Source: Herpomyces periplanetae (taxonomy: Eukaryota > Ascomycota > Laboulbeniomycetes > Herpomycetales > Herpomycetaceae). Taken from it: a stretch of 64,000 nt of DNA. The stretch spans positions 1-64,000 of the forward strand of contig WMKJ01000061.1 of the NCBI GenBank assembly GCA_009733715.1, in the 5' to 3' direction. Shown here in pieces: positions 19,141 to 30,201 of the stretch. How positions within the stretch are numbered: the stretch's first letter is position 1; every line of letters begins with the position of its first letter. The notes below the pieces were generated by a model. That model worked only from the letters and a program-made list of their open reading frames with translations. It was not told the origin of the DNA and ran no database searches. The translations under genes were made by a program, and so were the position numbers.

Positions 19141-21375
19141 TCATGCCAAATTAACCAATTCATCTTCCCCTTGCCAGCTTTCACCCGTCCCGTTATCTCG
19201 TCGATTTCTTCCCCCATGATAAAAAAGTAGACCCCCATCTGCTCTTAATTTTTCCATGACAATTCCCCGTGGAGGTGATCCAACTTCTACTTCCACTGAA
19301 CTAGAACGGACTCCAAATTTATCCTTTACTTGGTTATCCCTATCAAGTATCTTTAATCCATCCTTCAATGATTTGGAATCCCGTTGGTTAAAAGTTGCTT
19401 CAACATCCCTTTCCAAGGCAAATCTCCGTTTACATTGGGCCCATTCGCTCCACTTTCCGCTGGGTTGCCTGCGTCGCTTTCCCCGAGTTTGACAGTTCGG
19501 GCGATTTTGATCATGTCCATTCGGTTTATAAACTTCATTAGCACCATTTTCTATGCCATCATTCATCATAAAGCTCTGCGCATTATCTATATCACAATCT
19601 TGCTTAATTCGACTCTCGTTGGCTATACATAGATCGACATTCGGTACATCCTTTCTCTTCTCGTTCTTGTTCAAAGCCTTTTTGTCTTCCTTTTCACAGA
19701 TTACCCGATGAGAAAGTTTCACTACGCTGCGCCAACTATTACGCTTATTTTCCCTGGCGCTTTGATCTGCTTCGTACTCAATTCTGTTTGGTTCAAATTG
19801 CTCCTCCGGTTTACCATTGACTCGATATTCCGAACGGTCCAGACAGGGTGACCCGCTTTTCTGTCTCACTTGTTTGTCTCCGATTAATTCGTTCAAACTT
19901 TCTACACTTTCTTCACGTTTCACGAGTCCCCCGCTAGAATTAAGTGATTTTTCATCCCTCTCATACTGCGTTTCTTCCCACCCTCTTTGGTCTAACATTT
20001 CATTGGAATTGCTACATTTACTCACATCACTTTGTCGCAAGTGTTTAGCGCTATCCTTATTGCACTTAGTACTGTATAAAATTGAATTAAGGGACGCATA
20101 AGATGATAAACCATTTAACGAAGTCGCCTTGTCCTTGTTACCGTCACTTGAAGCACTAATTCGAACATTATCCTTGCATGCTTTTCTCTGAACTAGCACG
20201 TTGGATTCATCAGTGGTGTATGATTCTTCATTCCCCAACTCTTCATTCGCGTCTTCAGATTTGGAAGCGTATACAATTGGCGGCGCCCAAATTGATCTTT
20301 TTCGCACTCTTCGATTCGCATTAGCTTCTTGACTCTTTTGAAACCGTTTAACAATATCCAGCAAACAACGGGAATGATCATTAACGCCACCTTCAACTTT
20401 GGCACGACGTAAAAATTCCCATATTTGACTGGCCAAATGCTCTCTAAATTCGGCCATGCTTTGACGTTTTAATTCCGAATCAGAAGACTTTTTAAAGCGG
20501 GATTTTCCGCGTATCTGAGGTGTTAATAAATTAGCGGTAACTGAACAAGCACGAGATGTAATTGGAAGCGAATTCCGCCGATAAGGTGTACGATTGGCAC
20601 AATCCATATCACAACTTTTAGCGCGCTTGAGTAGCCTGTTGTGAGCTTGATCGGAACCATTCAAACGACTTGGTAAATGTTTACCTTTGTCATAAATCCA
20701 CGTATCACTGTCACAATCGCTTAAGGATAGCTGATCTAAGAAATCGGGCTCTAATATTCGTTCGTCGCTAAGTGAATCTGAAAAGAGTAAAATTTGATCA
20801 TCGTGTATAACCTCAGATCCGGAATCGTTTACATCTTCCAACGCATCCTCATTCGAATAAACATCATAGGATAATTCTGTCGAAACGTGAGGTGGTGTTA
20901 ACGGGCAATTCTTGGGTACATTTGACGAAGAATCCACATGAAATGGTGCAGACTGAGATTCCGCATCATCATTAGATGTTGTTAAGGGATCATATAAATT
21001 TTCACTGCTCGTATAGTCAGAACCATCTGATTTATACGCTTGAGGGCTCACCAAACAATTCCAGAAAGAACGAAATACACGAAATTCATCGCCCTCGTCA
21101 TCTGCATCTTCCGATACATTTTCAACTGGTATACCTATATCACGTTCATCACGCATACCAAGTACGTGGCCATTATTAACCACAATCTCACCCGTTAACA
21201 AATCAATTTCATCCCCGATTCCCGTGAAATCGCACGAATACTTATCATAGATAGCTTGAAATGCGTTCTCTAATTTCCTATCGTTAGCGCGCCGACTCAC
21301 ATCCAAACTATCCTCAGACGCGTCTTCCAAGTTCATGATGTTAAATGTGCCTGTGTCAATTTCACATTGACACAT
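19141..21375 (-). CDS. SCM3: Scm3-like centromeric histone (CENP-A) chaperone
   Basis: Single-exon, 744 aa, acidic and low in complexity apart from one N-terminal block. Residues about 34-85 read RKLENAFQAIYDKYSCDF, then GIGDEIDLLTGEIVVNNGH and an acidic MRDERDIG. This fits the fungal Scm3/HJURP family pattern (FxxIxEKYGxDFxxxGDEIDLxTGEIVxDNGHL), the segment that grips the CENP-A/H4 dimer and places it at centromeres. A smaller conserved-looking piece is SQIWEFLRRAKVEGG at about residue 325. Serine-rich regions carry many possible phosphorylation sites, and basic clusters (GKRRRQPSGK) may bind DNA. Start is ATG 21375; a second in-frame ATG follows 13 codons later. The call rests on one short but distinctive motif. 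Related nuclear families share the TGEIVxxNGH phrase less completely. Confidence 0.7.
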   Translation of the reverse strand: MCQCEIDTGTFNIMNLEDASEDSLDVSRRANDRKLENAFQAIYDKYSCDFTGIGDEIDLLTGEIVVNNGHVLGMRDERDIGIPVENVSEDADDEGDEFRVFRSFWNCLVSPQAYKSDGSDYTSSENLYDPLTTSNDDAESQSAPFHVDSSSNVPKNCPLTPPHVSTELSYDVYSNEDALEDVNDSGSEVIHDDQILLFSDSLSDERILEPDFLDQLSLSDCDSDTWIYDKGKHLPSRLNGSDQAHNRLLKRAKSCDMDCANRTPYRRNSLPITSRACSVTANLLTPQIRGKSRFKKSSDSELKRQSMAEFREHLASQIWEFLRRAKVEGGVNDHSRCLLDIVKRFQKSQEANANRRVRKRSIWAPPIVYASKSEDANEELGNEESYTTDESNVLVQRKACKDNVRISASSDGNKDKATSLNGLSSYASLNSILYSTKCNKDSAKHLRQSDVSKCSNSNEMLDQRGWEETQYERDEKSLNSSGGLVKREESVESLNELIGDKQVRQKSGSPCLDRSEYRVNGKPEEQFEPNRIEYEADQSARENKRNSWRSVVKLSHRVICEKEDKKALNKNEKRKDVPNVDLCIANESRIKQDCDIDNAQSFMMNDGIENGANEVYKPNGHDQNRPNCQTRGKRRRQPSGKWSEWAQCKRRFALERDVEATFNQRDSKSLKDGLKILDRDNQVKDKFGVRSSSVEVEVGSPPRGIVMEKLRADGGLLFYHGGRNRRDNGTGESWQGEDELVNLA

Positions 21376-21860
21376 CTTTCAATCGCTTTAATCTAGCGAT
21401 CCATAAACTTTTATTTCGTAATTCATGTATCTCATGCTCTGGATACTCTTGATAAGTTCGCATTACACCAACTCCCATCGCAGCTTTCAACAATAAATCC
21501 TAGTCTTAAATATATCGTCAATTAACCAAATTCAGCTCCCATTTAAAAATTGAATTTTAAAGCCCCCGCTTAATTCAATTTGCTTAATCCTCTTCAAGGA
21601 TATTCTCAATCTTTAATGTTAATACATATATCATTCAAAATTCTCAAGTATTTACAAGTTTTGGATCGTCTTACCTTAAAATCCTTTCCCTTTATCTATA
21701 CATTAAATCTTCTGCTTACCGTGTTGCGCGTTGTACTGAGGGGAATGGTCACGTGCCTGACTAGTTCAAAAGTCCAGAAGCGAAGGGAGAACTGTTTCTG
21801 AGAGGAATTCTTTGATGGTGGAATGAAAAAAACTTGATACTTTGTCATGAAGTTTATAGA
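21376..21860. promoter_or_regulatory. Shared promoter of the Scm3-like and Atg6 genes
   Basis: Divergent 485-bp spacer with a GTCACGTGCC site (core 21750-21755) about 110 bp upstream of the Atg6 start. Nothing else recognisable. Confidence 0.45.
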
Positions 21861-23469
21861 ATGATTTGTTCACAATGTCGTGCTGTATTACGGTTAGATC
21901 ACGGATTGGAAAATCTTAATGCTGCCGGATTTAATCTCTTGACTAGTGAGTTATGTTTTTGAATGTATGATAAAGTTGGCAATCTGTATGTAAGGCTAAC
22001 CATATAACACACCTTGAAATGGAACTTGTTGACATTCAGACGAAGATAATGAAAGCACAGCAATTCACGATGAAAGAATTCAGGAAAGTAATAATACATG
22101 TTTTGCAGGTCAGCCGGAAATGCGAGAAATTTACGCTGAAGCTAGCGTATCGTCTCGTGGACCTATGCATCGCAAAACAGTGGAAGTACGGGATAATTCT
22201 ATGTCTTTTGTCGTTTTAAGCAAATCCCAGGTAGAATCAACAGTTCCTCTTCCAGATGCGACTATCCATTACTTTAAGAATAACGATAATATTGATCGTA
22301 TCGCCCAAATCGATCTTACCCCTCCCAAAGTCTTATCAACGGCCAAAAGTGACGATGATGATGATGATGATACATCAGCACACGGAATTAATTTATCCCA
22401 ACGTATGGTAATGGTGAATCGATTATTCGAGATACTTTCAGCTCGATCTAACGTTGATCATCCAATTTGCTATGAATGTTGCAACTTGTTAGCAAACGGG
22501 TTGCAGGAACGCTTAAATACACTTAGCAAAGAACGCGACGTATACATGCAATTTTTACGCGAAGCCGAGGCAAGTGTTCCACTCCCGGAAGAGTGGATTA
22601 AAGCTCAGAAAGAATTAGACAATGCACGTAATGATGAACAAAATGCGCTCAAAGAACTCGAAATCCTAGAATGCGAAAGAGCCAAGTTAAGGGAGGAAAT
22701 TGCTTCTCTTAACAAAGCATCTTGGGAATTAGACTCTCAAGCTGAAGAGTTTTGGAGACGAAGAAACGAATGTTACCTTAAGTTTAAGGATCGAAAAAAT
22801 GAGCACGATGGTTTAATGGCAAAGATAGAGCATAAGTCAAATTTACTTAAAAGTTTACAGCGCACCGACGTATTTAATGATACATTTAATATTGGACACG
22901 ACGGTCCGTTTGGTACAATTAATGGACTAAGATTGGGTAAGGCATCATCATCATCAGGTGGACCAGTTGAATGGGCTGAAATAAACGCTGCACTTGGTCA
23001 AACTTGTCTACTCGTATCGACAGTAGCAAACATTCTGAAATTCGACTTCGATATGTACCGACTAAATCCCATGGGATCATTTTCCACGATAGATCGTATA
23101 GACCGATTAGCAAATGCTTCAACATCAGTGGATGGGAATACAAATGTAACGTCCTATGACCTTTTTTGTAAAGGCGATCGTCCGCTTGGTTTGGCTTTCC
23201 TAAACAGAAGATTCGATACCGCCATGATTGCCTTCTTAGACTGTATTCGACAATTAGGAGAGTGGGTCGAAGCTCAATCAAATGAGACGTCAGATTCGGG
23301 ATGTGGAAATGCGAGAAAGGTTAAAATGCCATACTCTATTCATAAGGACCGTATCCACGATGTTAGCATCTGTTTAGCAGGCTTTAATCAGGAAGAGTCA
23401 TGGACAAAAGCTTGCAAGTATTTACTAACGTATTGTAAATTCTTGTTAACATATGCTAGCCATCGGTAG
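21861..23469 (+). CDS. ATG6: Beclin-1/Atg6, autophagy PI3-kinase subunit
   Basis: Subunit of the Vps34 class III PI3-kinase complexes that start autophagosomes and sort endosomal cargo. Exons 21861-21945 and 22109-23469 (intron 163 nt, GTGAGT donor, TTTTGCAG acceptor, CTAAC branch at about 21992) give 481 aa. The N-terminus MICSQCRAVLRLDHGLENLN contains the first CxxC pair and the LKLD-like element of Beclins; the second pair is CYECC (about residue 150). A long coiled coil covers about 162-275, and the C-terminal BARA domain covers about 275-478 (VEWAEINAALGQTCLLVSTV, YRLNPMGSFS, LNRRFDTAMIAFLDCI, ACKYLLTYCKFLL). A run of Asp residues lies near residue 100. It ends 91 bp from the converging Tvp38 gene. 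Confidence 0.95.
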
Positions 23470-23560
23470 GATTGACAAATGGAAGGTCAAGCTTATAATG
23501 TATGCATGAGCGCATGTGTAAAATGATGTGTTAAGCACAAGTGGTTTAATAACCGAATTA

Positions 23561-24721
23561 TCATGTTGATCGAAATCCATGATTGTTCAAAGTGGACTCA
23601 TTGTCATCAGGAAATGCACGTCCACGAGTATAATCATCCCATGCATCGCCAAACTCATTGGTACTGATAAGTCTTTGGCTAGATTCAAGGTGCATGGATC
23701 TTAAACGAGCTTTCCGAAATATCGTCATTCCAACAATTAACCCAGCAGATACACCAATTAGGATTCCCATAGAGGAGAGTAATCGAGCTTTCATACTCAT
23801 GTCCTTCTTTTCGCGGGCCAACTCTGCTAATTCTCGGCCTATAAAAACATGTAGTAAAAGCTTGGGAGTAGACAAAAGTGTTGCAAGTACGAACGTATAC
23901 CATTCCACATTGTATACTGTTGCAAGAGCAGCGTTTGACAAGGAAAAAGGGAGCGGACACAATCTGATTAACACGAGAAGTTTTAATCCATCGTGTTCAA
24001 TGGCAATAGCAACAGCTGAAAAGCGCGAATCCGATGCAAGTCGGCTTGCAAAACCTCGAAGGATAAATCTTGATACCATGAATGATAGAAAAGATCCTAT
24101 AACAGTAGATGGTGCGGCGATGAACCATCCTAGTGGAACGCCGTAAATGAATCCTGATAGGGTAACAATAGTGGAGTAGCCTATTAACGGAGGAAATGAT
24201 GTGATAATAATTCCTAATGTAATGAGTAACCAACCAGCTCGAATATTGCTCCACTGGTACGCCCAAGTCATAAGCAGCGCGAGTATATGGTCTTTGTACA
24301 CTAGGAATAGTATAGTCAATGTAAACACAAGTAACACTAACAAAATGAGTAGCTTTCGTTGTAGTGAGCTTAATTTGCGGTACATTTTGATAAACTTATT
24401 CTGATGGCGTAAAAATTGACATCTTGCTTCTGCAAACGTGTCGGATAGTGTAGTGATGAAATGTGATTGTGAAATGTGCTGATCCCTACGGGTAGTGAAA
24501 TCATCACTATCATGAACATCCGGAATCCTCACGTTAACAGGGATGTATGACCCATTGGTATTCCATCTTGGCGGTGTTATATAGGCTGAAGATGCGATAG
24601 AAGAATTTTCACTGGCATCATCATTTAAGCATGAATGTGAGGGTGAAGTAAACGATGGAGTACGAGGTGGTGACTGAGCCCGAGACGTGAACCATCGCGC
24701 TCTCCAGAAATTTAACTTCAT
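23561..24721 (-). CDS. TVP38: Tvp38/TMEM64 (DedA/SNARE-associated) Golgi membrane protein
   Basis: Multipass protein of 386 aa in the SNARE_assoc/DedA (VTT) family, whose relatives TMEM41B and VMP1 scramble lipids. Tvp38 resides on late Golgi membranes. A cytosolic N-terminal part of about 120 residues is followed by membrane segments starting LLILLVLLVFTLTILFLVY, then WLLITLGIIITSFPPLIGY and the domain core with GWFIAAPSTVIGSFLSFMVS and the signature RLCPLPFSLSNAALA at about residue 275. A last segment, LLSSMGILIGVSAGLIVGM, precedes the tail. Start is taken at ATG 24721; the frame stays open a little further up without another ATG, so an upstream exon cannot be excluded. Confidence 0.9.
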   Translation of the reverse strand: MKLNFWRARWFTSRAQSPPRTPSFTSPSHSCLNDDASENSSIASSAYITPPRWNTNGSYIPVNVRIPDVHDSDDFTTRRDQHISQSHFITTLSDTFAEARCQFLRHQNKFIKMYRKLSSLQRKLLILLVLLVFTLTILFLVYKDHILALLMTWAYQWSNIRAGWLLITLGIIITSFPPLIGYSTIVTLSGFIYGVPLGWFIAAPSTVIGSFLSFMVSRFILRGFASRLASDSRFSAVAIAIEHDGLKLLVLIRLCPLPFSLSNAALATVYNVEWYTFVLATLLSTPKLLLHVFIGRELAELAREKKDMSMKARLLSSMGILIGVSAGLIVGMTIFRKARLRSMHLESSQRLISTNEFGDAWDDYTRGRAFPDDNESTLNNHGFRST

Positions 24722-25380
24722 TCGAGCGTATAGATTAATAAGACAATAAAAAGGCTTCTCGAACAAAGTAACTTATAAAACCCGACGTTACCTTCTCGCA
24801 TATCTCCACGTTAAGTAAAAAAGGCCGAAAGGCAAGTTCTCGTCAGACTCTTAACACTAATGGTCACATGATAACACCACACAACCGGCACGGACGATAA
24901 TTTATCCGAGAACAGTAGGAAGTTAGTGCCAGAAGAAAGGAATTGGGATGGGATGGAGCCATGAATAGGTAAAAAGTTGAGGTTAAGGATGAAGTTTTTG
25001 TAGATTTTTTGAATCTTGTTGTTATTATTATTAAAACACAATATCTCTTAACAGCAAAAATATAAAGTATCAGATTAGGCTTAGAAAAATGAATATGAAT
25101 AAAGGTATTGTGGGTTGGGGCATGACCAAGTTCAATGGTGAAATAGACGGTGAAATTGAGTAGTACAAAATGCAAAACAAATATAAATAAAATTGCATTA
25201 AGTCAAAGTTATCCCTAAATTTTTCTTTAACTAAGATAGAGTTATGAATAGAATGTAAATTGATGGAGTAACGAATTTTTGTCGTCAAATAAACAATTTC
25301 CACACCTCTTTACTAAGAGGTTATTGGGAATTGGGCTGAACCGAGCCACGCCAACACTTCCCTCCCACGCCCTCGAAGTA

Positions 25381-25438
25381 CTGAGCCACATACGCCACAT
25401 GGCTGTGCATCTGTGGCTCAGACGGACCGAATGTGGCG
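25381..25438. promoter_or_regulatory. Cluster of four GCCACA/TGTGGC boxes forming nested inverted repeats
   Basis: GCCACA occurs at 25385-25390 and 25394-25399 and its reverse complement at 25412-25417 and 25432-25437. The outer context extends one pair to CTGAGCCACA (25381-25390) against TGTGGCTCAG (25412-25421), a perfect 10-bp inverted repeat. The boxes sit between two divergent promoters. The same hexamer recurs in other promoters of the window, so a common DNA-binding protein is plausible. Confidence 0.5.
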
Positions 25439-26253
25439 AAGGGACTTGTTAAAGGGTTTCTGGATGAGCGCGGGCGAGAAAAAGAGTTTAATCTCTCTTC
25501 TACCAGAATTTTTATTTTTTTAGCGGGCCGAAAAAAAAATCTTTTTATCACCGTGTCATCGCGTGCACGTAAATTCTTCACGTTAAGAACTTTCCTTTCT
25601 CACCCGTTACACTTCGTTTAATTTATCTGTCTAGCTTGCATATGGCGTCGTGCTCAATCTGTCAATATATATGTTGACTATCTTATCTCTCAACTACGCC
25701 ATACAATCTATCACATTTCTTCCTACGATCAGTGGTCTTGCGAAATTTTCTTGTCTTAATTTAACCACCTTTCCTTTTTTGACCAGTTGTGTCTCGTCTT
25801 GCTATTTCTTCCTTCCAATATTCTATCAACACGCTCGCCTTCTTGTAATTTGATATCACGAAATTTTTTTAACCGTATTTCGCGATACATTACGCGTGCT
25901 CTCTTTGATAACTCATTTTGACCATTTCTATACCTTTCTCCTAAAGCAAGACATTTCACTCTGGTTATATTCATGTCATGTCGTGTAATGATCGATTCTT
26001 TACTGAATTCATCATTCATCACTTTGCATGATTATCTTCCCCACTTATTCGCCTGATCTCCCCTATTTCTGTCTACACTTCTACATCTTCATCATACCAT
26101 TCTATCTTCACCCATCACTTTCCCCTCTCTTTTCCCTTCTTATATTCTTATTCGTTCATATCAACTTCATTTTTACCTAATGCTTCCCCCTCGAACTACT
26201 TGGTCCCGTTCGTCTATTCTTACTTCGGCCTTATTCCGCTCCTTAACTCGAAT

Positions 26254-26263
26254 ATCACGTGAT
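26254..26263. promoter_or_regulatory. ATCACGTGAT palindrome in the leader of the SMR gene
   Basis: Perfect 10-bp palindrome identical to those at 7923-7932 and 51264-51273. It lies only 22 bp before the start codon, so it is probably within the transcribed leader or at the transcription start. Confidence 0.4.
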
Positions 26264-26285
26264 TTCATTATACGAGTTGTTGGGA

Positions 26286-29200
26286 ATGATTCCTGATGAG
26301 TATTATACACATTGTCTACCAATCCTCAGCGATGAATCGTTGATGGATGAGGTTAAGACGGATAAGTTAGAAGAGGTTTTACGTAGAGAAACTCACCTTA
26401 CCGGCAAAGCTTTGGAAAATGCTATCTTGGATGCTCTTTGGAGATTTCATGAAACTGGTCGTACTGCTTCTCGTTCACCTCCTTCTCGTCTTCGAAATTT
26501 ACAACGTCCAGTGGCCCCTGTATGGCAAGTTAATCGCTCCCAACTTTCTAAAACTTCCGTCAATTCAAAGTTGAATTTATCAACTGTTTCCAGTGCCGCT
26601 TCTGTTACTACCATGGTACCTACTCCAACTATTATTCCAACAAATTTACAGACAGTGAATGCTCATACGTCAGCATCAAGTTATGTTCGCTCTCAACCCT
26701 CTACTCTTACAAAGTCTCCTAATTTTCCTTCTCCTTTTACACCTTCTCATCAGTCTCCTCAGCTTGCCTTGGCTTCTTCTCATATCCCTTACAGCCCGAG
26801 TTTGGATAACTATAAAGTTTCTACTACAACTACAAATTCCGATGCTTATAGGTACGCCCATACTTACGGCTCTGAATGGGTCACCGGATCGAATAATGAT
26901 GATAATCAACTTGTCTCTGCTATTATGCCAAACAATATGCGCCTATCAAATGTCTCTGCCGAACCTAGTCTGTTAGATATTCTTGGGAGTATCTTCAAGG
27001 ATTCCTTTTCCGATCAAGAAATTGAACGGGCTTTAGAACAGAATAATTACGATCTTGGTATTACGATCATGGCCCTGTCAAAAAATTCTCCCCCACTAAC
27101 GGCTAATAAACAGCAGCAACAATCGCAGCGCAATACTGCCATTTGGTCGTCAAATGATAAGTCTTTGGCTTTGTCAAACTCTATGTCTCCTGTTCATAGA
27201 CCTGCTACTCCAGGCTGTCCTACTAAAACGAGTATAATGTGCAAATATTGGCTTGCTACTGGCCATTGTTATAAAGCTGATTGCCGATTTTCTCATGACC
27301 CATCCAAGACTATTTGCCGGTATGTGAAGGATTATTCCGTAATTGTGAAAACTTTCCGAGACTTGTTGCAAGTGGTGGGTTGAAATTGATTAACTTATTC
27401 ACGCCTACGTGTTATCGAATAGGTATTGGGTCGCTGGAAATTGTTTAGCTAGCGAATCTTGCATATTTTCCCACGATCCTAGTTCAATTGTAACGAGACT
27501 ATCCGGTAATGAAGGATCAAACTCTCCCGCTAATGCATCTCCATTATCGCTATTTCTCCAAGATTACGATGCATTTTCAAGTTCTTTACCGCCTCCCAGT
27601 ATGAGCTATCTAGTATCCCATAACTTTAGAAAAATTTGCTAATTCGTTTGATAGACCAAACAACTACTGATGATATTTGTGTTCCCGGAACAAAATCATT
27701 ACTTCATGCTTCAAGGTCAACCTACCATCCCTCTGTTTCCGCAACGTTCGATGACCCGTCCCTGCCAAAGTTTGCGTCGTTAAAATTAGTGGACAGTCGT
27801 GCTGTTGCGGGAACAAACTTGGATGATTCGGTGCTTAAATTACGGAATCAGATAAGCAATGGTTCCGGTGTATTTGGGCTTGACACTTCGTCGTCATCGT
27901 CATCCTCTACAGATTCAGCGCCGAAGTTTTCTCAACAAACCAGAATCCTTCCTACTCCTTTACCTATTTGTCGCGGTCAATGCTCAGTTGCGATGAAAAT
28001 TCCCATTCCTAAGCAGCTTCCATGGCTCATGACTGGCGCTCAGGTCAATGAAGAGTATATGAATGCACGTAATAGTGCTCTGAAGCATGGAGCTCTGCGT
28101 AAAAAGTACCTTCAAAAGTTAGTAGATATCTTCCTCTGCTTTTACCTTTTCCCCTTTTGAAGTCTCTCGGTAGTGAGCGCTAATCTGATTTAACCGTTGT
28201 GTATAGTGCTTTACTGTCATGGTCTACCCTGAATTCTCCAGATTCCATGGACTTGAGTAAGCGTGGAATAAAAGAGCATAATCTTATGCGCCAGGCGCAT
28301 CGCAAAGCGGCAAAAATTATATTCGAAGATCGGCTCAGTAGAGCGTCAGATGATGAATGCGAAATCTTCATTGATCTTCACGGTAAGTTTGTATATTAGT
28401 TCATCACATCTACCCACTTTAATTTTTATAATAACCCCATGAATGTGCATACACTTTTTCTTATAGGATTGGATCCCGAGGAAGCTATTATTTTCTTGTC
28501 TCGCTGTATACGGCATTACGTTAAAATTCGAGATGATAAAAAGGACACAACATTTAAACCTCTCTACATTGTATGCGGAACTGTACAGAATTCAAGGAAT
28601 GGTAAAGCCAAGATCAGTCGGGCAGCTAGATTATGGCTTAAAACATGGGGCTTTATTTGGCGCGAATTTGACGTCCCAGGTGATCGAAAGGGTGAAGGAG
28701 GGATTTTGGGAATTGATCCATTTAGTTGGGATAATAAATTGGGATACTGGCGCAAAGGTCAACTGATCAAATATAAAACGGCTAAGCATGTCTCAAATGA
28801 TTCAAGTGCTCATCCTAAACCCTCTGGTATAAGTGCTACTGATGCTGGGACTTGCACAGCTGAACTAGAGCCAAGGTTGGTGGCGGCATCAACACCAAAT
28901 CAATCCCCATCCCTTTCATCTACCCATTTATCCCCTTCGGTTGATTTGGTTTCTGATTCGGTTGTTTCTCACGAACAACCTGAATCTATCTCATCTTCAT
29001 CTGTGTCTCATGCCTCTGCTACCGTGGTGGTAAACCATAGTTCTGACCGGAATCTTGAAAGTGCAGCTTATTCACCTGAATCGCAATCTCCGTTATCTAC
29101 TGCTCCAGCTTCATCAACAGTATCGATAATGCCAGTTTCTACAACTAGTATTTCTGTGTCCATTTCTCCAGTGCAATCATTGGATCCGCCGACGGCTATT

Positions 29201-29377
29201 TTATCGTCATCGGCATCTTCATCCGCGTCACTTTCACCGTCATTAAAAATTACTCCAACTTCGGTTATCGCTTCAACGGATGGCTTTTCCCATCCTCCTT
29301 TACATTCTTCGTCTCCAGCGACTGCAAGCTCCCCCCGAAAATGGAGATCCCATAAACTCGAGAGTGACGTGAAGTGA
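26286..29377 (+). CDS. CUE-CCCH-SMR domain protein (possible Cue2/N4BP2-like RNA nuclease)
   Basis: Five exons (26286-27319, 27423-27598, 27655-28117, 28207-28382, 28467-29377) keep phase and give 919 aa. Domains: helical N-terminus with EEVLRRETHLTGKALENAIL; CUE-like LLDILGSIFKDSF...IERALEQNNYDLG at about 228-266; two CCCH fingers, CKYWLATGHCYKADCRFSHD and CRYWVAGNCLASESCIFSHD, the second made by the first splice; a DUF1771 helix pair (about 535-605, GIKEHNLMRQAHRKAAKIIF); an SMR domain (about 606-692) beginning EIFIDLHGLDPEEA; a long Ser/Thr/Pro tail. SMR domains with CUE domains form the no-go-decay endonucleases Cue2 and NONU-1. Here the DxH motif (DLH) is present, but the GxGxHS loop is altered to GTVQNSRNGKAKIS, so nuclease activity is uncertain. 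RNA binding by the fingers is likely. Confidence 0.87.
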
Positions 29378-30201
29378 TACTTATAAATATATTGTATTAT
29401 AAGTTTAACGCATGCTGCAAATGTCTCTCGCATTTGTCGTTTCCTTATATCCTCTACATGAGCGTTAAACGACTATCGCTCGTTCAAGACTAGCACGGTG
29501 TCTAAATCTCTCTGACCATTTTTTTTTTTTAGCTTGCTTATCACGTGGACTGATTTTCTCATGATCCTGTAGTGCAATTGATTTTGTTTCGATTATTACC
29601 CTTTTATATCTTCGTTTTCTTTGAAAAGTTTTTCTCATCAATTCTGCTAGTACTTACCCAATTTTACACATTATATACTCTCATTAATGTCAATGTCACT
29701 CTCTTAAAATATTTAAAAAACTTTCCTCATTGAATACTTGTTTCCTAAGTCCAATTTATCGTTGCAGGTTTGTTAAGCTATTAGATATTCATTGTAGATT
29801 AGTAGAGCACATGGACTCAAAATTTTGGTTACTCCAGTGGATCCATTTAAATATTTTGTCAAATAAATTTCCAACCATCAGCTTGGTATCATCCAGATTC
29901 TTGTCATAAAATATTTTCGTATTCTCTTAGTATATATTTAACCGTTTCCCACTCTGACAGTCGCCCAGGCCACCGCCACACTGTCTGTGGCACAGCCATA
30001 TAATCCGGCCGGAACAATAATACTCCATCCAGATTACGCAGTTGACTAATTGGAAATTTTATGCTTATATAAGGAATTAAGTTCGAACCTTTTTATAATT
30101 TGGTGTGGGCTACAAGATTAGGCACTGGGATTGAACGTTGTGCCAGTTTTGAATATTTCTCGCGTTATTTCATGAATTGGTTCTGAATTTTGCTTATTTA
30201 A
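29378..30201. promoter_or_regulatory. Tandem spacer before seryl-tRNA synthetase
   Basis: An 824-bp A/T-rich spacer. It contains CACGTG (29542-29547), an inverted GCCACA-N5-TGTGGC pair (29975-29991) about 210 bp before the next start, and a short stretch near 29531-29580 resembling the CCCH exons of the preceding gene. No tRNA seen. Confidence 0.4.
29975..29991. promoter_or_regulatory. GCCACA-N5-TGTGGC inverted repeat
   Basis: Two perfect inverted hexamers five bases apart, 211 bp upstream of the seryl-tRNA synthetase start. Arrangement is close to the pair at 37861-37878 (spacing six). Confidence 0.45.

Larger units (their letters stand above)
24722..26285. promoter_or_regulatory. Divergent spacer of Tvp38 and the CUE-CCCH-SMR gene
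   Basis: About 1.56 kb. The left half is A/T-rich. A GCCACA/TGTGGC cluster lies at 25381-25438. From about 25640 to 26250 the plus strand is strongly C/T-rich, as in many fungal leaders, and ends in a perfect ATCACGTGAT (26254-26263) 22 bp before the start codon. Reading frames on the minus strand here (for example 25756-26022) are by-products of the strand bias and match nothing known to me. Confidence 0.45.

Noticed and set aside
25756-26022. 88-codon minus-strand frame with a charged product
   Set aside because: It lies within the strongly C/T-biased leader of the SMR gene, so Lys/Arg/Glu-rich products are expected on the opposite strand by composition alone.
27613-27629. GTATCC...TTTAG as an intron in the SMR gene
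   Set aside because: It would be 17 nt; the 56-nt intron 27599-27654 keeps phase and has a branch-like GCTAAT.
30076-30095. GTTCGAACC resembling a tRNA T-loop or B box
   Set aside because: No acceptor, D-arm or anticodon stem could be built around it.
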